Shown in pieces: positions 23,501-25,905 of a DNA stretch of 25,905 bases. The notes under the pieces were generated by a model, which saw nothing but the letters and a program-made list of their open reading frames with translations, was not told the origin of the DNA and ran no database searches. The stretch comes from Gaoshiqia sp050298035 (GTDB lineage Bacteria; Bacteroidota; Bacteroidia; Bacteroidales; Prolixibacteraceae), in assembly GCA_050298035.1 (NCBI GenBank), contig JBNKTK010000045.1, forward strand, positions 1 through 25,905, written 5' to 3'. The translations under genes were made by a program, and so were the position numbers. The stretch's first letter is position 1; each line of letters opens with the position of its first letter.

Positions 23501-24105
23501 ATGGTGTAATTAACGAATATGACCAGACAGTGATCGGAGATCCAAACCCCGATTTCACCTTTGGTTTTTCCAACTCGTTCACCTACAAAAACTGGGAATT
23601 GGGCATTGGGCTTACCGGATCGGTTGGCGGAGATATCCTGAATTATGTTCGTGTAAAAACGGAAGGATTGGCATCGCAATGGGATAATCAGGATGCGAGT
23701 GTTTTGAACCGTGCACATCTTGCTTATACTGATGGAAATAATGCTGATGTGACCAACATTGACAATGCATATTTGACGAACCCGGATGCGACACTTCCCC
23801 GCTGGAGTGGAAATGATATTAACGGGAACAACCGGATGAGCGACCGTTGGATTGAAGATGGCTCTTATCTGCGTATTCAGAACATTTCACTTTCCTACAC
23901 ATGCCCGGATAAATGGTTAAAACCTACCGGAGCGTCGAAATGCAAACTATACCTTAATGCGCAAAATGTGTATACGTTCACAAACTACTCGGGCCTCGAT
24001 CCGGAAATCGGGTCGTATAATCAGAATGCAGGTTTGTCGAATGTGGATATGGGACGGTATCCGTCGCCACGAATCTTCACCCTTGGAGCAAACATCACTT
24101 TCTAA
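20599..24105 (+). CDS. SusC-like TonB-dependent transporter with STN signalling domain (pair 2)
   Basis: This is a 1168-residue SusC/RagA protein. After a long signal region (to about residue 40) comes an STN (secretin/TonB short N-terminal) domain at about 48-118 (KLEEILLRIESQTKYRFAYN, LLHELFEDGSVKYTILG), which contacts FecR. A carboxypeptidase-regulatory-like domain follows (131-202, GIIRNEKKEPIPGVTVIIKG). A TonB-box-like EEVVAVGYGTMRKSDLTGAV lies at 210-229. The plug follows (MMQGKVAGVQVQ, PLYIIDGIQVSG, IDVLKDASSTAIYGTAGANG), then the barrel ending FTLGANITF. The STN domain and the upstream sigma/FecR genes show that it is both importer and sensor, unlike the first SusC in this window. Its SusD partner starts 18 nt downstream. 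Confidence 0.97.
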   Translation: MKKMNRYEVWYHHALKKLFRMIRIALVFMLICVFESFALDSYTQSAKISISEQGAKLEEILLRIESQTKYRFAYNRDELDLNRKYSISETDLNIADLLHELFEDGSVKYTILGRQIVLSPGEVQVKTSQKLAVSGIIRNEKKEPIPGVTVIIKGTTRGTITDFDGKYNLGDVPADGTLLFSFIGMKTQEIPINERAIIDVIMSEESIGLEEVVAVGYGTMRKSDLTGAVVNLSGEKLKESIVINPDQMMQGKVAGVQVQANSGAPGAANSIRIRGATSINNSNEPLYIIDGIQVSGAGTETAGFSWSGGSNGQNIVNPLASISPSDIVSIDVLKDASSTAIYGTAGANGVVIVTTKRGKAGKTRVSYDGYVALQNRAKKLNMMNLSEFATYQTQLYDEGLMGTIDETYQDPSLLGAGTDWQDAVIENAWMHNHNIGINGGSENTTFAASTGYTNQDGMLLSSGFKRYTSRINVDSKVNESVKAGMSLSYGRTDESIINNDGINGVVMQAALMSPIVPIYDFDGNYAGPETVNGSSIYNPVALTKDQDNTLLRERIMGSVYTEIKPWKDLTVRSEFSIDRSNNVNKGFKPSYEYGQLKNANIQIMQREDHSLYWVWKNFATYNKTFDKHAITWMLGAEISKSAWEGTQIIKDQLTSNDIRVITADGELVSSNGWKDSATKESFFSRMNYSFDNRYLFSVILRSDASSKFGANYRWGYFPSFSAAWRVVNESFMEGTKNWLSNLKLRLSYGQVGNDNIGTYLYGSTMQAFPTAFGTAYRMANNANPDLKWEASVEYNGGIELGLFDGRINLTVEPYYKTTRDMLLQPSVSPVLGGSGYIDIQTPYMNMGQVDNKGVDIALNTVNIDKNDFKWDSNVTFSLNRNTVKALDDQGTTIYGSLDWYAAFQTVSMITVGQPIGVFYGYKTDGLFVNAEDIRTSALPEGIDIHRTTGVWVGDVKFKDLSGPNGVPDGVINEYDQTVIGDPNPDFTFGFSNSFTYKNWELGIGLTGSVGGDILNYVRVKTEGLASQWDNQDASVLNRAHLAYTDGNNADVTNIDNAYLTNPDATLPRWSGNDINGNNRMSDRWIEDGSYLRIQNISLSYTCPDKWLKPTGASKCKLYLNAQNVYTFTNYSGLDPEIGSYNQNAGLSNVDMGRYPSPRIFTLGANITF

Positions 24106-24123
24106 TTTTAAAGTTTACAAAAC

Positions 24124-25798
24124 ATGAAAAATATATTTCGAACATTTTATCTGTTGCTTCCACTGTTGGGCATGTTTTCCTGCGATAATTTTCTAACCGT
24201 TGTACCAGAGGACCAACAGGTATTGGAAACCTATTATACATCAGAAGATGCTGTAAATGCGAACACGGCTTCGTTGTATGCCGCTTACGTGTGGCAGGAT
24301 TTTGATATGAACTTTATGTGGATGGCCGGCGATGAACTCGCAGGTGACTTGTACTATACTTACGACCAGGAAGGGCAGTTTTATTACATGACCTTCAACA
24401 ACGGGAATTCTTTCCTGAAACAAGGATGGAACGGGCTGTTCCGTGTAGTCTCTTACTGTAACAATATCATCAATGGTATGCCGTCAGCCGCAAGCAACAA
24501 CGGTATCTCAGAAGATGTCATTAACCGTGCGCTGGCTGAAGCGCGTTGTATCCGCGGTATTGCGTATTATCTGTTGACAGAATACTGGAAAGATGTCCCA
24601 ATTATTACCGATAATAATATAACAGGAGACCAGGTGATCCGGAATACACAGTCGAGCGTTTACGAATTTATTCGCCGCGATTTGGTTTTTGCTTCCGAGA
24701 ATCTTCCGTCTTCGCCGTTCCAAAGCGGACGCTGTTCAAAATATACCGCAATTGGTATGCTGGCAAAACTGCATCTGACCATGGCCTCACATTTGAATGA
24801 TACGGGATCATCCGCCAATTTCGATAAGGCCAAACAATATGCCTTGCAGGTGATAAATGAAAGCGGACTGAGCTTGTACAATGATCTGTCAACCATGTTT
24901 TATCCGGCAGGAAATAACAATTCCGAATCGTTGTTTGCAATCCAATGTACCAACGATGGCTACGGTTATGGTAACGGACGCAACGTATCGCTCTCGCGTA
25001 ATGCGTTGATCACGCTGGGTTCCTCATGGGGAGCAGGCAAAGGACCGACATTGAGTTTGCAGGACTGTTTTGAAAATGGTGACCAGCGCCGCTATTATAC
25101 TTATATGCGAAATGGTGACACATACAACAACCTGGGTGGCGGCGGTTACAGCTATGCAAACTTCTCGGAAGATGAATCGACAGAAACATCCAATGAAATG
25201 CTGTGTCATGTACGCAAATATGTCATTGGCGCTAACTCTGACTGTGGTGGCGTTGCCGGTGCATCGAACCAGGATGCCGGAAATAATATTTACCTGCTCC
25301 GCTTGGCCGATGTGTATTTGTGCTATGTGGAAGCCTGCATCGGATCGGGAACTTCAACAAGCGATGCAACTGCATTGAATGTGTTCACCCAGGTACGCAA
25401 CCGCGCAGGTTTAGGCTGGCCCAATTCATCAATAACTTACACTCAGTTGATCAAAGAACGTCGGGTTGAATTTGCACTCGAAAGCATTAACTTCTTCGAC
25501 ATTAAGCGAATGAGCTATCGTGACATGTCAACTGCATTGACTTATCTTAACGGAATGCAGCGTCAACGGCAGTACGTGTCCAACAGCACTTTCACCTGGC
25601 AGGNNNNNNNNNNGTGGATTTACTCCGGTTTCACCTGAAGATGATCCGAATAAAAAAGGAACCATTTTCTACCTTAACCCGGATGCTGCATCGATTACCG
25701 TATCTGAGAGCAATTTGGTATTGCCAATTCCGGCCGAAACGCTAACCAAAACACCGTCAATTACAGCCGACCCTGTTGATTATGAATTTATTGATTAG
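24124..25798 (+). CDS. SusD/RagB-like surface glycan-binding lipoprotein (pair 2), crossed by an assembly gap
   Basis: The protein has a lipobox with Cys20 (GMFSC) and then DNFLTVVPEDQQVLETYY, the classic SusD opening. TPR-like helices (AEARCIRGIAYYLLTEYWKD, YTAIGMLAKLHLTMASHL) and the RagB/SusD C-terminal half follow (LLRLADVYLCYVEACI, QVRNRAGLGWP, LIKERRVEFALESINFFDIK). At 25604-25613 there are 10 N. After the gap, the frame starting at 25616 reads GFTPVSPEDDPNKKGTIFYL and ends LPIPAETL...DYEFID with TAG at 25796-25798, the expected SusD C-terminus. This is one base out of register with the upstream frame, so the true gap length should be a multiple of three rather than 10. Reading straight through the Ns gives a false stop at 25636-25638. 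It binds glycan for the SusC upstream. Confidence 0.93.
25604..25613. other. Assembly gap (10 N)
   Basis: A run of exactly ten N lies inside the second susD. The frames on either side disagree by one base, so the N count is a placeholder. It also shows that the window comes from a scaffolded draft assembly, which is relevant to the GH29 stop codon. Confidence 0.97.
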
Positions 25799-25811
25799 AA
25801 AAGGAACAATT

Positions 25812-25905
25812 ATGAAAAAATATATTTCAAGAATAATTGCAGCAGCGCTCTCTGTAATGTTGCTGTGGGCATGCCAGGAAAACGATAGCATTTCCTCCGG
25901 TGGAG
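25812..25905 (+). CDS. Start of a surface lipoprotein (probable SusE/SGBP position), cut by window edge
   Basis: ATG at 25812 lies 13 nt after the SusD stop. The 31 visible residues are MKKYISRIIAAALSVMLLWA followed by Cys21 and QENDSISSGG, a clear type-II signal with lipobox LLWAC and an acidic and serine/glycine-rich start to the mature part. Genes directly after susD usually encode SusE/F-type or IPT/TIG-domain surface glycan-binding proteins. Only position supports that here. Confidence 0.8.
   Translation, partial: MKKYISRIIAAALSVMLLWACQENDSISSGG

Noticed and set aside
25614..25638. SusD ending WIYSGFT after the N run
   Set aside because: This is an artefact of the placeholder N count. 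The frame starting at 25616 gives a real SusD C-terminus.
1..25905. CRISPR arrays, tRNA/rRNA genes, toxin-antitoxin, phage or defence genes
   Set aside because: None was seen on reading both strands. There are no regularly spaced direct repeats and no cloverleaf or rRNA-like sequence.

Overview
The window comes from a member of the Bacteroidota. It carries two SusC/SusD outer-membrane glycan importer pairs, a FecI/FecR-type sigma/anti-sigma pair, several secreted or lipoprotein glycoside hydrolases, and promoter-like sequences of the Bacteroidota type (TTTG, about 19 nt, TAnnTTTG). I cannot place the family from sequence reading alone. The whole window reads as one large polysaccharide utilisation locus (PUL), or two adjacent ones.

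Layout, left to right. (1) Minus strand, 1-1762: a LacI-type regulator followed 10 nt later by a GH3 glycosidase that runs off the left edge. (2) Plus strand, 2326-7032: SusC and SusD (SusD-like_2 type), followed by a strong hairpin and a short IS/MITE-like remnant. Then comes a secreted sialidase-fold-like (Asp-box) beta-propeller protein at 7350-9206. (3) Minus strand, 9307-12448: a GH92 alpha-mannosidase-family lipoprotein and a ROK sugar kinase. (4) Minus strand, 12714-18251: a tight operon of GH29 alpha-L-fucosidase (interrupted by an in-frame stop), GH35 beta-galactosidase-family lipoprotein, a CBM9-like protein, and a Tat-exported-looking GHL-type putative glycosidase. (5) Plus strand, 18811 to the right edge: ECF sigma factor, FecR anti-sigma, SusC with an N-terminal STN signalling domain, SusD (crossed by a 10-N assembly gap), and the start of a further surface lipoprotein.

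The main new observation is a 14-bp near-palindrome, TGTGTGCGnA(A/C)ACA, found four times and only in intergenic DNA. Two copies lie between lacI and susC, one lies before GH92, and one lies before the GH29 operon. The copies at 2013-2026 and 18339-18352 are exact reverse complements of one another. This looks like the operator of the local LacI protein and would tie the SusCD importer, mannosidase/kinase unit and fucosidase/galactosidase operon into one regulon. The second SusCD pair has no such site and instead has its own trans-envelope sigma/anti-sigma switch.

The enzyme set (GH92, GH29, GH35, a xylosidase/glucosidase-type GH3, a sialidase-like propeller, a ROK kinase) points to a branched, fucosylated and galactosylated, mannose-containing glycan. 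N-linked glycans, possibly plant-type with xylose and fucose, are a reasonable but unproven candidate. The window is otherwise ordinary PUL biology. Points needing care are the GH29 nonsense codon, the SusD assembly gap that creates a false C-terminus, and the poorly characterised propeller, GHL and CBM9-like proteins.
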